A stretch of 64,000 nucleotides of DNA from Lachnospiraceae bacterium (GCA_910575105.1 CAJTDK010000001.1:292999-356998); one strand, 5' to 3'. Shown: positions 24,252 through 33,213, counted from the stretch's first letter. The notes: generated from the sequence alone by a model not told the origin. Translations and numbers: made by a program.

Positions 24252-25247
24252 TTACTTACTGCGCTTTACTTTTTTTATCAGCACACAGATAAAAAAGCAT
24301 GCCGTCAGCACAACGATGCCCCCGACGATCCCCGAAAAGGACGTTCCCGCCGCGCTGTCCGAAGTCTTAAACGCATAATCCGGCAATACAGCCGTGATTC
24401 CCTGCAGCCTTTCTGCAAGCTGATACACATTGCCCCTTGCAAAAAGTTCCGTCGTTCCCGCCACTTTTTCCATAGACCACTCAAGTCCGTCCGGGTATCC
24501 GGAAGCGAATAAAGACACCACGCCTCCGATCACAAGCGCTGCCGCAAAGAGCGCCGTCACCGTGCCTTTTCTGCTCATACGCCCTGATGACCCGCCGTCC
24601 TCCTGCGCATAGCCATACAGTATCTCCGGGCGCGCCTCATAGATGAATACCAGTACTGCTGCCGTGATCAGCCCCTCTACCAGCCCGATCGCCAGATGGA
24701 TCGGCTGCATCATCCCGATAAATACAGCAAAGGGAAGCTCCGTGATCCCGGACAGTAATGTCTCTATTGTAACGGAAAATGCACCTAACTGCAAGCCGGC
24801 GATGCAGCCGATCACTGACGCCGCGGTGATCCTTCCTTTCGTCATCTTCCTTCCGGCCGCCATCCGCCAGATCAGAAATCCTCCCACGAAGCACCCGTAA
24901 AAAGCCATGTTCCACACATTGCACCCCAGCGCCAGCAGACCTCCGTCCGCAAATAATAAGCACTGAATCGCCAGAATCGCGATCATAGTCAGAAAACCTG
25001 CGCAGGGGCCTAAGACAGCGCTTAGGAGCATCCCTCCGCACAGATGGCCCGACGAACCCGTCCCCGGGATAGTAAAGTTGATCATCTGGGCCGCAAATAC
25101 AAACGCTCCCATAACTCCCATCGCCGGCACCTTTCTGTCCAGATCTTCCAGTTTAATTTCTTTTACCGAATATGCAGCCGCGGCCGCAGACACGGCATAC
25201 ATTGTTCCCGCTACTGCTGGTGAAACCAGCGCATCTGCCATATGCAT
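24252..25247 (-). CDS. cbiM: Nickel/cobalt ECF transporter, fused S component (CbiM-CbiN)
   Basis: A 331-residue fusion. The start MHMADALVSP is the CbiM/NikM metal-binding N-terminus (Met1 amine, His2). Residues 1-205 form the CbiM membrane core with its conserved His-rich GSSGHLCGG. After a linker, residues 230-331 form the small partner subunit with the PDGLE signature (YPDGLEWSMEK) and two membrane helices. Fusion of M and N is common for nickel forms. Specificity cannot be fixed from sequence, but larB in the operon favours nickel. Confidence 0.9.
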   Translation of the reverse strand: MHMADALVSPAVAGTMYAVSAAAAAYSVKEIKLEDLDRKVPAMGVMGAFVFAAQMINFTIPGTGSSGHLCGGMLLSAVLGPCAGFLTMIAILAIQCLLFADGGLLALGCNVWNMAFYGCFVGGFLIWRMAAGRKMTKGRITAASVIGCIAGLQLGAFSVTIETLLSGITELPFAVFIGMMQPIHLAIGLVEGLITAAVLVFIYEARPEILYGYAQEDGGSSGRMSRKGTVTALFAAALVIGGVVSLFASGYPDGLEWSMEKVAGTTELFARGNVYQLAERLQGITAVLPDYAFKTSDSAAGTSFSGIVGGIVVLTACFFICVLIKKVKRSK

Positions 25248-25361
25248 AATCTTTGTCCTCCTTCATCTTTTAACTATGTTTGTATCTTTTTCTGTTTATG
25301 CTTTTATTCCTACTTTGGAATACGCGGCAGGCGAGCACTCCTGCCCCATGAACTGTAACTC

Positions 25362-26120
25362 TTATTCCGGCTCACGCATCGCCAGACGGTTGATCTGCGC
25401 TGCCATATACCCGGCGCCGTACCCGTTGTCGATATTGACCACCGCAATGCCATTGGCACAGGAATTGATCATAGTCAGCAGGGCAGACAGCCCGTTCATG
25501 CTCGCCCCATAACCGACGGATGTGGGAACCGCGATCACCGGCTTATCCACCAGGCCGCCGACGACGCTGGCAAGCGCTCCCTCCATCCCGGCTGCTGCCA
25601 CTACACAGTTGGCGCTTTGTATCGTTTCCACTCTGGAAAGCAGCCGGTGTATCCCGCTCACTCCCACGTCGTAGATCCGCTCCACATGATTTCCAAAGAA
25701 CTCCGCCGTCTGCGCCGCTTCCTCTGCCACCGGGATATCTGCCGTCCCTGCCGTACAGACGGCAATCTTCCCGATCCGTTTTTTGTCCTTTTTCTCAATC
25801 TTTAAAATTCTTGACAACGGGTCATACTCCGCCTCCCCGAACCTCTTCTGCACAAGCGCCGCCTGCTCCTTCGTAGCCCGCGTACCAAGCACCTCTCCCT
25901 CCAGGCCATAGATTCTCTCATAGATCCGGCAAAGGTGTTCGTCCGCCTTTCCGCTGCAAAATACCACCTCCGCAAACCCTGAACGCACCTTTCTGTGCGT
26001 GTCAAGCTTTGCAAATCCAAGCTCCTCGAGAGGCTGCCGTCGAAAAAACCCCTCCGCTTCATCTACGGACAGTTCTCCCGATCTCACCCGTTCTAAAATC
26101 TTTCTTGCGTCCATATTCAT
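25362..26120 (-). CDS. larB: LarB, carboxylase of the nickel-pincer cofactor pathway
   Basis: A 252-residue protein with a PurE-like C-terminal half (IAVCTAGTADIPVAEEAA and GMEGALASVVGGLV). LarB carboxylates and hydrolyses nicotinic acid adenine dinucleotide in the first step toward the nickel-pincer nucleotide used by lactate racemase LarA and relatives. LarC, LarE and LarA are not in the window. Co-location with a nickel/cobalt transporter and DUF3842 supports metal supply to a nickel-pincer enzyme. It starts 77 bp after a terminator-like hairpin, so expression may be controlled by attenuation. Confidence 0.9.
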   Translation of the reverse strand: MNMDARKILERVRSGELSVDEAEGFFRRQPLEELGFAKLDTHRKVRSGFAEVVFCSGKADEHLCRIYERIYGLEGEVLGTRATKEQAALVQKRFGEAEYDPLSRILKIEKKDKKRIGKIAVCTAGTADIPVAEEAAQTAEFFGNHVERIYDVGVSGIHRLLSRVETIQSANCVVAAAGMEGALASVVGGLVDKPVIAVPTSVGYGASMNGLSALLTMINSCANGIAVVNIDNGYGAGYMAAQINRLAMREPE

Positions 26121-26196
26121 CTCCTCCCTTCTGCTTTCCTTTGTATTTAAAGCCCTGCCGTGCCCCGAACCGCTGATCTTCTCACGAATACAGCCA

Positions 26197-26238
26197 TAAA
26201 AAGGCGCACAAACCCCTTTCCAGGAATCTGTACGCCTT
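26197..26238 (-). terminator. Terminator or attenuator before larB
   Basis: On the minus strand AAGGCGTACA pairs with TGTGCGCCTT (one G-T pair), followed by TTTTTA. It lies 77 bp upstream of the larB start and downstream of the structured segment at 26279-26376, the layout expected of an attenuator. Confidence 0.7.
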
Positions 26239-26278
26239 CATGACATACGTTTATCTCAGCCGATGTAATTTTCCACAT

Positions 26279-26376
26279 ACTGATCTTGTCTGCTTCTATG
26301 CTCCCCGGCGCTTCTGTGCCGGTGCCAGACAGCTTCTGCTGTCCGCTTTGCATAATGCTTCTCACATAAGATCAGC
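26279..26376 (-). ncRNA. Candidate structured leader (riboswitch-like) of the larB operon
   Basis: On the minus strand GCTGATCTT (26368-26376) and AAGATCAGT (26279-26287) form a closing helix of nine pairs around about 80 nt. Inside are GACAGC-AGAA-GCTGTC, CCGGC/GCCGG and one or two small stems, with AGAAGC recurring four times. A terminator follows before larB. Closing stem, multibranch core and terminator before a metal/cofactor operon suggest a regulatory RNA. I do not recognise it as the NiCo or cobalamin class; chance folding is possible. Confidence 0.35.
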
Positions 26377-26377
26377 C

Positions 26378-26797
26378 TCAGAACACATAGCCTTTCACAT
26401 ATTCTCTGAGCTGTCCGATCACTGCTTCGATCATATCGCTCATGGATGTGTTCTTCACTCCGACAATCACGTTGCCGCACTGGTTCATAGGAATGAGGAG
26501 CTTCTTCGCCCCGCTCTGCCCCACGGCCGCCGCCATCATCGGCGTGATCTCCCCGTGCATGGAATCCGCGATGGCGATCCCTACCGGCCCGATGATCACG
26601 TCAGACCTCCGGCAGCCTACGATCACTGCATTCTCCCCGGTAGCCGCATAGTCCGCCCCTGCCTTAAGCATGTTGGACGATGCAAGAGAGTTGGTGCCGA
26701 CCGCCCCGACCTCCGCCTGAGGGAATTCCTTTTTCACCGATGTAACAAGCTGCCTGCCCATGCCGCCGCCCTGGGCGTCTATGATCAATATCTTCAT
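26378..26797 (-). CDS. DUF3842 family protein
   Basis: A 139-residue soluble protein of unknown function, recognisable as DUF3842 by MKILIIDAQGGGMGRQLV and NSLASSNMLKAGAD. The start is Rossmann-like (glycine-rich IIDAQGGGMG), and the middle repeats nucleotide-binding-like Gly motifs (GPVGIAIADSMHGEITP). In my knowledge of Clostridia it often sits beside larB and nickel transport genes, so a role in nickel-pincer cofactor handling is a reasonable guess without experimental support. It is immediately upstream of the structured leader candidate. Confidence 0.8.
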   Translation of the reverse strand: MKILIIDAQGGGMGRQLVTSVKKEFPQAEVGAVGTNSLASSNMLKAGADYAATGENAVIVGCRRSDVIIGPVGIAIADSMHGEITPMMAAAVGQSGAKKLLIPMNQCGNVIVGVKNTSMSDMIEAVIGQLREYVKGYVF

Positions 26798-26813
26798 GAA
26801 AAATCCTCGTTTT

Positions 26814-27070
26814 CTAATTATTATTAAGCCGCATCTCTAAATCTGAAGCACTGTACAGCACATTTGTTATAACCACACGCTCATCTATAATTACGTAAAA
26901 TACCGAAAAGTTATCAACCATCATCCGCCTGATCCCTTTTGAATGCTCCGGTTCAGAATCAATGACGCGAAAACGCTCTGGCAGGATATCCAGTTTTAAT
27001 ATCCCTTCCGCTATACGATTATAGTAAGTGAGATCTGATTCAGATATATGTCTATCACCGTTGACATCGG
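26814..27070 (-). pseudogene. RelE/ParE-type toxin, C-terminal remnant
   Basis: On the minus strand one frame ending in TAG at 26814 encodes ESDLTYYNRIAEGILKLDIL followed by PERFRVIDSEPEHSKGIRRM and VDNFSVFYVII, a typical C-terminal two-thirds of a RelE/ParE toxin. The N-terminus is missing: upstream the sequence becomes the antitoxin gene in another frame. I read a deletion that joined antitoxin and toxin. The catalytic C-terminal beta-strands remain, but no start codon or ribosome site is left. Confidence 0.65.
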
Positions 27071-27208
27071 TATGCCAAGTTTCAGCAATACTTTTTCTGC
27101 CCGTTCCTTTACGGCCGGATTCACTCTCAAATTCAACGTAGCTGTCTTCTCCTTATTGCAGCACCTCTGCAACAAAACTATTGTAACGCATTTGCCATTA
27201 CATATCAA
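27011..27208 (-). pseudogene. RelB/DinJ-type antitoxin, truncated
   Basis: A 65-codon frame with the ribbon-helix-helix signature of DinJ/RelB antitoxins (TATLNLRVNPAVKERAEKVL, then GIPMSTVIDIYLNQ). A normal DinJ continues another 30-40 residues with the toxin-wrapping segment; here it stops after six foreign residues, exactly where the toxin remnant begins in a different frame. It may still fold and bind DNA as a dimer, but cannot neutralise a toxin in the usual way. Confidence 0.65.
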
Positions 27209-27265
27209 GGTGATTTATCGCAACATATCATTTACAGATGCGTTGCCGTTACTGTTCATGGGTCA

Positions 27266-27290
27266 GGAATGCGCACTGGCTGCGCATTCC
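27266..27290. other. Perfect GC-rich hairpin
   Basis: GGAATGCGCA (27266-27275) and TGCGCATTCC (27281-27290) form a 10-bp stem with a 5-nt loop, without a U-tract. It lies 130 bp past the carbamate kinase stop. Nothing else is recognisable in 27209-27422. Confidence 0.5.
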
Positions 27291-27422
27291 GTAAGAACAT
27301 GATCCAGGAGTGAGGCGCGGCTTTTGCGCAGCAAACTTAGGAATGCCGCCACGAATCGTTGCGATGCGCAACCCCTGGGCCGTGAATAGGAACGCGCTGC
27401 CAGATGCACCGAAGCTCCCTCT

Positions 27423-28364
27423 TTAGGCAAACGTTATCACTGTCCCGGTCTTCCCTTCCAGCGCGTCGATCGCTTTATCGAGGCTGGTGATGATCGCCTT
27501 TTTATCCGGGTATGTCCGGGCGAATTTCATGGCTGCCTCCACCTTCGGCAGCATGCTTCCTGCCGCGAACTGCTCTTCTTCGATATACTGAACCGCTTCT
27601 TTAAGGCTCATGTGGTCTAAATTCTGCTGGTTTTCTTTGCCCCAGTTGATCGCTACCTTTTCTACCTCTGTCAGTATCATAAGTACATCTGCGTCTACCT
27701 GCTCTGCCAGAAGCTCTGCCGCAAAATCTTTATCAATCACTGCAGCTACGCCCTCCAGCGTTCCGTCCATCCGCTCTACTACAGGAATCCCGCCGCCGCC
27801 GCAGGAGATGACGATAGAAGAATCCCACAGTTTCTTGATCGCCTCGATCTCTACGATCCTTCTTGGAATCGGAGACGCAACCACCCGGCGCCAGCCTCTT
27901 CCGGCATCTTCCTTCATCGTATATCCCTTTTCCTCTGCAAGTTTCTTCGCCTCTTCCTCGCTGTAAAATGGACCGATAGGCTTGGTCGGATTAGCGAACC
28001 CAGGGTCATGTTCATCCACGACCATCTGCGTCGCCACCGTGAGCACCGGACAGTTTTTATTGCGCAGGCTCAAGGCATATTTTAACGCCTGCTGGATATG
28101 GTAGCCGATATAGCCCTGGCTCATGGCTCCGCACACATCAAAAGGCATCGCCGGCGTCACGTCCTTTGCCGACTCTGAGGCAAGAAGGATCCGCCCTACC
28201 TGCGGCCCGTTGCCGTGCACGATAGCAACCTCATAGCCCTGGCTGCTGATATCTGCGATTTTTTCACACGTACTCTTCACTACTTCCAACTGCCCTGCGG
28301 CTGTCGGCGCACTGTTTTTTGACTGCAGCGCATTTCCGCCCAAGGCAATTACGATCTTTTCCAT
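27423..28364 (-). CDS. arcC: Carbamate kinase
   Basis: A 313-residue enzyme that makes ATP, CO2 and ammonia from carbamoyl phosphate and ADP, the energy-yielding step of arginine fermentation. It begins with MEKIVIALGGNALQ. The conserved HGNGPQVG, SCGGGGIPVV and DKDFAAELLA motifs are all present. I start at ATG 28364 (AAAGGTG upstream) and not the in-frame GTG at 28373. It is monocistronic and divergent from the double-AraC regulator, 88 bp apart, suggesting shared control with the arcA operon. Confidence 0.95.
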   Translation of the reverse strand: MEKIVIALGGNALQSKNSAPTAAGQLEVVKSTCEKIADISSQGYEVAIVHGNGPQVGRILLASESAKDVTPAMPFDVCGAMSQGYIGYHIQQALKYALSLRNKNCPVLTVATQMVVDEHDPGFANPTKPIGPFYSEEEAKKLAEEKGYTMKEDAGRGWRRVVASPIPRRIVEIEAIKKLWDSSIVISCGGGGIPVVERMDGTLEGVAAVIDKDFAAELLAEQVDADVLMILTEVEKVAINWGKENQQNLDHMSLKEAVQYIEEEQFAAGSMLPKVEAAMKFARTYPDKKAIITSLDKAIDALEGKTGTVITFA

Positions 28365-28452
28365 AACTGTCACCTTTCCTTTTCATTTTTTTGTTGTATC
28401 CTGTCCTCAAAAACTTTATAATTAAATCAGAACTTAACTGGAGGTTACACCT

Positions 28453-29709
28453 ATGACAAAACTTGTACCCATCCAAAGCATCTACTGCTCGAAAGAAGAC
28501 GAGACAAGGTTATGCAGCTTTGATATCGAGGTTATATCCGCCCCGACGACACCCCTGATCCATCCGATGTCAAGATTATGGTTAATTAATGAAGGCGAAG
28601 GCACTCTCCTTTTAAACGATAAAAAATACCCGCTGGTAAAAGGAACCCTCGTCTCCGTACTTCCATGGCAGATCACCGATATTATCGAAGTGAAATCCCC
28701 GCTTCAGTTTTTTGTCATGGCCTATTATTTTGATAATATTAATGAGATCATAAAGACCTTTTATAATCCGGACAGCGTGAACCTGTCCGTGTCCCAGTCC
28801 ATGTCCCGCAATCCTGTCGTCACCTTCGATGCGCGGGAGCATATCCGGATGCAGCAGCTGTTCCTTCAAATCAAAGATGAGCTGCACACCCTGTCACGGC
28901 TTGATTCCTCCGACGAAGGATCCGTCCCGGAATCCCTGGGGCTTTGCAAACTTTATATTACAAACAAATTGATCGAGATCATCGTATCTTTTATCCGCAC
29001 CTGCCATACCTTGCCGACCCAGGACGCCTCCACGGAGTCAAGCGAGATTTTTCAATATCTGTATACACATCTCAATGAAAAGATCACGCTCTCCATGCTG
29101 TCTCAGCAGTTTTATATGAGCGAATCCGCGATCAGCTCATATATCAAACGGACAACCGGATTGTCCTTCTTTGACCTGCTGAATGAAATGCGGGTGGGTA
29201 AAACAATCAATTATCTGCTTTACACAGATTTTACTCTGGAAGAACTGGCTGAAATCCTCGGCTTTGTTGACAGCGCCCATATCAGCAAGGTATTTTTGGC
29301 ACGTATCGGCATGAAAGCCAATGATTTCCGAAAAACCTATCAGTCTATCGGGGACAAATGCCGGATCAAGGACCGGCAGGTTTTCTACACGATCGTTTCT
29401 TATATCTACAGGAACTATGCTGAGGATCTGCAGCCCAAAAATGTAAGTGAACATTTCCACATATCACCAAAGGAGCTAAACCGCATCCTTTTGTTCCAGG
29501 TGGAGATGAATTTCAACGATTACCTGAACTATATCCGGATCAACCGGGCCTGCGAGCTTCTCCTGACCACCGACAAGAGCATCCTCACCATCGCCCTTGA
29601 GGTCGGTTATAATACAGAAAAAACGCTTACACGGAATTTTCTGCGCTTCCGTTCTATGACCCCGGGCAAGTTCCGGCGCTCTGTCGGATTACAGGAAAAT
29701 GGTATCTGA
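28453..29709 (+). CDS. AraC-family regulator with two DNA-binding domains
   Basis: A 418-residue protein. Residues 1-140 look like a cupin-type sensor (LWLINEGEGTLLLNDKKYPL). Residues 197-296 form one AraC double helix-turn-helix (ITLSMLSQQFYMSESAISSY). Residues 313-410 form a second (QPKNVSEHFHISPKELNRIL, ending MTPGKFRR). Ordinary AraC members have only one such unit. It sits between arcC and the arcA operon, so it is the likely regulator of arginine fermentation. GGAGG precedes the ATG. Confidence 0.88.
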   Translation: MTKLVPIQSIYCSKEDETRLCSFDIEVISAPTTPLIHPMSRLWLINEGEGTLLLNDKKYPLVKGTLVSVLPWQITDIIEVKSPLQFFVMAYYFDNINEIIKTFYNPDSVNLSVSQSMSRNPVVTFDAREHIRMQQLFLQIKDELHTLSRLDSSDEGSVPESLGLCKLYITNKLIEIIVSFIRTCHTLPTQDASTESSEIFQYLYTHLNEKITLSMLSQQFYMSESAISSYIKRTTGLSFFDLLNEMRVGKTINYLLYTDFTLEELAEILGFVDSAHISKVFLARIGMKANDFRKTYQSIGDKCRIKDRQVFYTIVSYIYRNYAEDLQPKNVSEHFHISPKELNRILLFQVEMNFNDYLNYIRINRACELLLTTDKSILTIALEVGYNTEKTLTRNFLRFRSMTPGKFRRSVGLQENGI

Positions 29710-29728
29710 ACTATTTACTTTAAACTGT

Positions 29729-30832
29729 TTACTTGATGACTCCAAGTCCTTTCGCAACAAGCGTGATGAAATCCTGTACATTTGTTACGATCGTGGTCGC
29801 GCTTAAGCTTCCCCGGTCTAACAGCTTGTTCACTACGAACTCGTCAGCGTCGACCGTATACAGGTATACCGGGCGGACGGTTCCGTCTTCAAGCACACGG
29901 AAGGACGGCGTCATATTGCCGGTAGCGATGGTGTGGAGCATGGTCGCAAGGCAGATTACTGTCGTAGCTCCGCGGATCTGCTCTCTCATCACGTTCGCCG
30001 CCTCATACACATCCCCGATCACTTCCGGGAGCGGACCGTCATCACGGATCGAACCTGCCAGCACGATCGGCACATTATTTCTTACGCAGCTGCAGATGAT
30101 GCCGTCATCCAGATTGTAATCCTTCACGAACTGCGGGATGGAGCCGCTTCTTCTAACCTTGTTGCATACATCAAGATGGTTGTAGTGTCCGTTGGGCTGG
30201 GACTTCTGGGTATAGATATCCTGTCCGAGCGCAGTGTGGAGAAGCGCGCCCTCCAAGTCGTGGGTCGCCAGGGCATTGCCGGCTAAAAGCGCCTGTCCGT
30301 AACCGTTGTCGAACAATGCGGCCATCGCTGCTCTTGCGTCTGCGTCAAATGCAAATGCAGGTCCCATGACCCATACGACCTTTCCGCCGTGCTCTTTCTC
30401 ATAGTTCAAAAGCTCAAACAATTTGTCATAATCGCGGGCATAGGATGTCTCGCGGCTTCTTCCCTGACGGAAGACGAACTGATCGTCGATCCCCTCGCTG
30501 TCATCCTCAAAACCGTGACAGTGCATGTAGATGCCGTCCTCACATTTCTCCGTCCTGCCAAGCATGACTTTGTCGCCCTTTTTCAAGTTTCTCGCCTCTA
30601 CAACTGCGAGATGTCCGTCATCACAGAGGACAACACAGGAGTCCATACGGCTTTCTTCTGCCAGCTTCCACTCACCGTTGATCTTAAAATATTCCGGATA
30701 CATGGATGTGCTGTGGTAGTTATCCGGCGCTACGCCGTCTTTTTCTGATACTTCATATACTGCATCCGGCGCGTTTACAAATCTTTCTTCCGTAAAATCC
30801 GGATGATGATATCTTGGCATTTCAAATGACAT
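29729..30832 (-). CDS. Ornithine cyclodeaminase of the archaeal/TIGR00300 (LOR/SDH) type
   Basis: A 367-residue protein of the LOR/SDH-region family (TIGR00300), the group of archaeal ornithine cyclodeaminases and of the C-terminal domain of cyanobacterial AgrE/ArgZ. Recognisable parts are VVLCDDGHLAVVEARNLKKG, HYNHLDVCNKVRRSGSIPQF and ATMLHTIATGNMTPSF. These enzymes convert ornithine to proline plus ammonia using bound NAD. Its place after arcA and arcB fits disposal of ornithine as proline, a Stickland acceptor in Clostridia. It has no similarity to classical mu-crystallin-type cyclodeaminase. Confidence 0.8.
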   Translation of the reverse strand: MSFEMPRYHHPDFTEERFVNAPDAVYEVSEKDGVAPDNYHSTSMYPEYFKINGEWKLAEESRMDSCVVLCDDGHLAVVEARNLKKGDKVMLGRTEKCEDGIYMHCHGFEDDSEGIDDQFVFRQGRSRETSYARDYDKLFELLNYEKEHGGKVVWVMGPAFAFDADARAAMAALFDNGYGQALLAGNALATHDLEGALLHTALGQDIYTQKSQPNGHYNHLDVCNKVRRSGSIPQFVKDYNLDDGIICSCVRNNVPIVLAGSIRDDGPLPEVIGDVYEAANVMREQIRGATTVICLATMLHTIATGNMTPSFRVLEDGTVRPVYLYTVDADEFVVNKLLDRGSLSATTIVTNVQDFITLVAKGLGVIK

Positions 30833-30900
30833 ACTTTTTCTCCTCTCACGGGGCAGACTGCAAACCGCAGCCTGCCGCTTTTATATTTATAAAATACTAA

Positions 30901-31893
30901 CTAGCACAATGTCGCGTATACAACTGCCTTGATCGTATGCATACGGTTCTCTGCCTCATCGAATACAACAGACTGCTTGGACTCGAATACTTCGTCCGTA
31001 ACTTCCATCTCGTTGATGCCGAATTTCTCTGCAATCTGCGCGCCGATCGTCGTATTCGTATCGTGGAAGGACGGCAGGCAGTGCATAAAGATCGCTGTAT
31101 CCTTTGCCATCTTCATAACCTGAGCATTTACCTGATATTTCTTAAGCAGGTTGATCCTTGTCTCCCATACTTCATCCGGCTCGCCCATGGACACCCAGAT
31201 ATCGGTGTAGATCACATCTGCATTCTTCGCGCCCTCTTCTACATCCTCCGTCAGGCGGACCTCACAGCCATTCTCTGCTGCGATCTCTCTTGCGGTCTGT
31301 ACAAGAGACTCCTCCGGGAACAGTTCCTTCGGCGCGCAGGCAGTAAAGTTAAGGCCCATCTTTGCGCAGGCGATCATCAGGGAGTTGCCCATGTTGTTTC
31401 TCGCATCGCCAAAGTAAGTGAAGTTAAGCCCTTTTAATCTTCCAAAGTTTTCCTCGATGGTCAGAAGGTCTGCAAGCATCTGTGTCGGGTGGAACTGATC
31501 GGTAAGGCCGTTCCATACCGGAACTCCCGCGTACTTCGCAAGCTGCTCTACTAATTCCTGGCTGAAGCCTCTGTACTCGATGCCGTCATACATTCTGCCA
31601 AGCACTCTCGCCGTATCAGCGATGCTCTCCTTCTTGCCCATCTGGCTGCTGCCCGGATCAAGATAGGTAACGCCCATTCCAAGATCCATACCTGCTACCT
31701 CAAAGGAGCAGCGTGTTCTTGTAGATGTCTTTTCAAATAATAATACGATATTCTTTCCCTCCAGATATCTGTGGGGTACACCTGCGCGCTTCATATCCTT
31801 GAAGTTCTTTGCAAGGTCAAGAAGATAACGAATCTCCTTTGCTGAATAGTCTAAAAGCTTTAAATAATTTCTTCCTCTGATATTTGTTGCCAT
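30901..31893 (-). CDS. arcB: Ornithine carbamoyltransferase
   Basis: A 330-residue transcarbamoylase. The carbamoyl phosphate loop STRTR is at 57-61, DQFHPTQ near 140 and HCLPSFHD near 270 are the expected ligand motifs. In this arcA-arcB order the enzyme runs in the catabolic direction, splitting citrulline with phosphate into ornithine and carbamoyl phosphate. The sequence alone does not separate ArgF from ArcB; context decides. It starts 84 bp after arcA and ends 68 bp before the cyclodeaminase. Confidence 0.93.
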   Translation of the reverse strand: MATNIRGRNYLKLLDYSAKEIRYLLDLAKNFKDMKRAGVPHRYLEGKNIVLLFEKTSTRTRCSFEVAGMDLGMGVTYLDPGSSQMGKKESIADTARVLGRMYDGIEYRGFSQELVEQLAKYAGVPVWNGLTDQFHPTQMLADLLTIEENFGRLKGLNFTYFGDARNNMGNSLMIACAKMGLNFTACAPKELFPEESLVQTAREIAAENGCEVRLTEDVEEGAKNADVIYTDIWVSMGEPDEVWETRINLLKKYQVNAQVMKMAKDTAIFMHCLPSFHDTNTTIGAQIAEKFGINEMEVTDEVFESKQSVVFDEAENRMHTIKAVVYATLC

Positions 31894-31977
31894 GATTTTA
31901 ATCTCCTTTTCATTAATAATATGTTAATGCCAAAAGGCATCCTGACTGAATAAAACCAGCGATTACCGCCAGACAGA

Positions 31978-33213
31978 TTACCGGCTTTGTACCGCCTCAC
32001 GCTCTAACGGCATGCTCATGCACCTCGGGCCTCCTCTTCCTCTTGACAGCTCCGAGCTTGCCATCTCCAGAACTCTGATTCCATTTTCCCGCAGGATCTG
32101 GTTTGTCACATAATTGCGGTCGTATACGACTACCTTTCCCGGCTCGATACAGAGCGTATTGGAACCGTCGTTCCACTGCTCACGCTCTGACGCGATGGCA
32201 TCCTTGCCGCCGCACCGGATAAGCGTTACCTTGTCAAGCTCAAGATGCTCTGCCAGAACCTCCGCCAGTGAAGCATGGGTTTCTTTAACCTTTATCTCTC
32301 CCATTTTATCACTCTTTGTTATCTCAAAGATTCTAAGCGTCCCAAGAATCCCCGGATGTATAGTGAACTTATCGTAATCCACCTGCGTGCATACCGTGTC
32401 CAGATGCATAAACGCACGGATCGCCGGGATATCGAGGGCAAGGATCGTCTCGATCTCTGCATGTTCATCCGCAAAAATACGCTGCGCCAAAAGCTCGATC
32501 GCCTCCGCTGTCGTCCTCTGGGAAATGCCGATGGCGAGCACCTTATTGCTCAGATTCAGAATATCGCCGCCCTCTATAGAATACGGCAGCTCTCTCTTAT
32601 AGTAAAACGGCGTGTGTCCTGCGAATTCCGGATGATTTTCCAGTACGTATTTTCCGAAGAGCGTCTCTCTCCTCCTTGTCCTGGAATACATGCAGTTTAA
32701 GCTGACGCCGTCGCCGATGCATGCAAAGGGGTCTCTTGTAAAATACAGGTTCGGAATCGGATCTAAGATAAACTGGCTGTCGGTCTTTACCAGATTCACA
32801 AGCGGACGGTTGGTCTTAACCTCCAGCTCCCCTACTCTGACGCCGGACATCATCTTGAGCACCAGCTCTTTCTCATCCCTGATCTCCATAAGATAAGAAG
32901 CAAGGTACTCCTTCATCTTCTCATCCGCTACTTCTCCTTCTGCGATGAACTGTTCTACAAACTGCCGCTTTAACTCTTCATTTCCTCTAAGGACTTCTGC
33001 GGTCAGATCCTCCAGATATACGACCTCGACTCCCTCGCCCCGCATAATGCCTGCGAACAGGTCATGCTCGTTCTGTGCTGTTCTTAGATAAGGAATATCA
33101 TCAAAAAGCAGCCGCTCCAGATCTCCGGGAACCAGGTGTTCCAGCTCCTTCCCCGGTCTGTGGAGCATGACTTTCTTCAATTTTCCAATTTCACTCTTCA
33201 CTTGGATTGCCAT
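31978..33213 (-). CDS. arcA: Arginine deiminase
   Basis: A 411-residue amidinotransferase-fold hydrolase that converts arginine to citrulline and ammonia. Key parts are NLYFTRDPF, the IEGGD loop, the AFMHLD histidine, and the C-terminal GGPRCMSMP with nucleophile C398. It is the first gene of the leftward arc operon. AGGAGG precedes the ATG. The 377-bp region upstream holds the promoters of this operon and of the divergent pcp pseudogene. Confidence 0.96.
   Translation of the reverse strand: MAIQVKSEIGKLKKVMLHRPGKELEHLVPGDLERLLFDDIPYLRTAQNEHDLFAGIMRGEGVEVVYLEDLTAEVLRGNEELKRQFVEQFIAEGEVADEKMKEYLASYLMEIRDEKELVLKMMSGVRVGELEVKTNRPLVNLVKTDSQFILDPIPNLYFTRDPFACIGDGVSLNCMYSRTRRRETLFGKYVLENHPEFAGHTPFYYKRELPYSIEGGDILNLSNKVLAIGISQRTTAEAIELLAQRIFADEHAEIETILALDIPAIRAFMHLDTVCTQVDYDKFTIHPGILGTLRIFEITKSDKMGEIKVKETHASLAEVLAEHLELDKVTLIRCGGKDAIASEREQWNDGSNTLCIEPGKVVVYDRNYVTNQILRENGIRVLEMASSELSRGRGGPRCMSMPLEREAVQSR

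Noticed and set aside
26279..26376. Identification of the larB leader as a NiCo or cobalamin riboswitch
   Set aside because: I could not match the conserved core of either class by eye, so it is listed only as an unnamed candidate.
26240..26827. 195-codon plus-strand frame
   Set aside because: Antisense shadow of the DUF3842 gene and of the leader.
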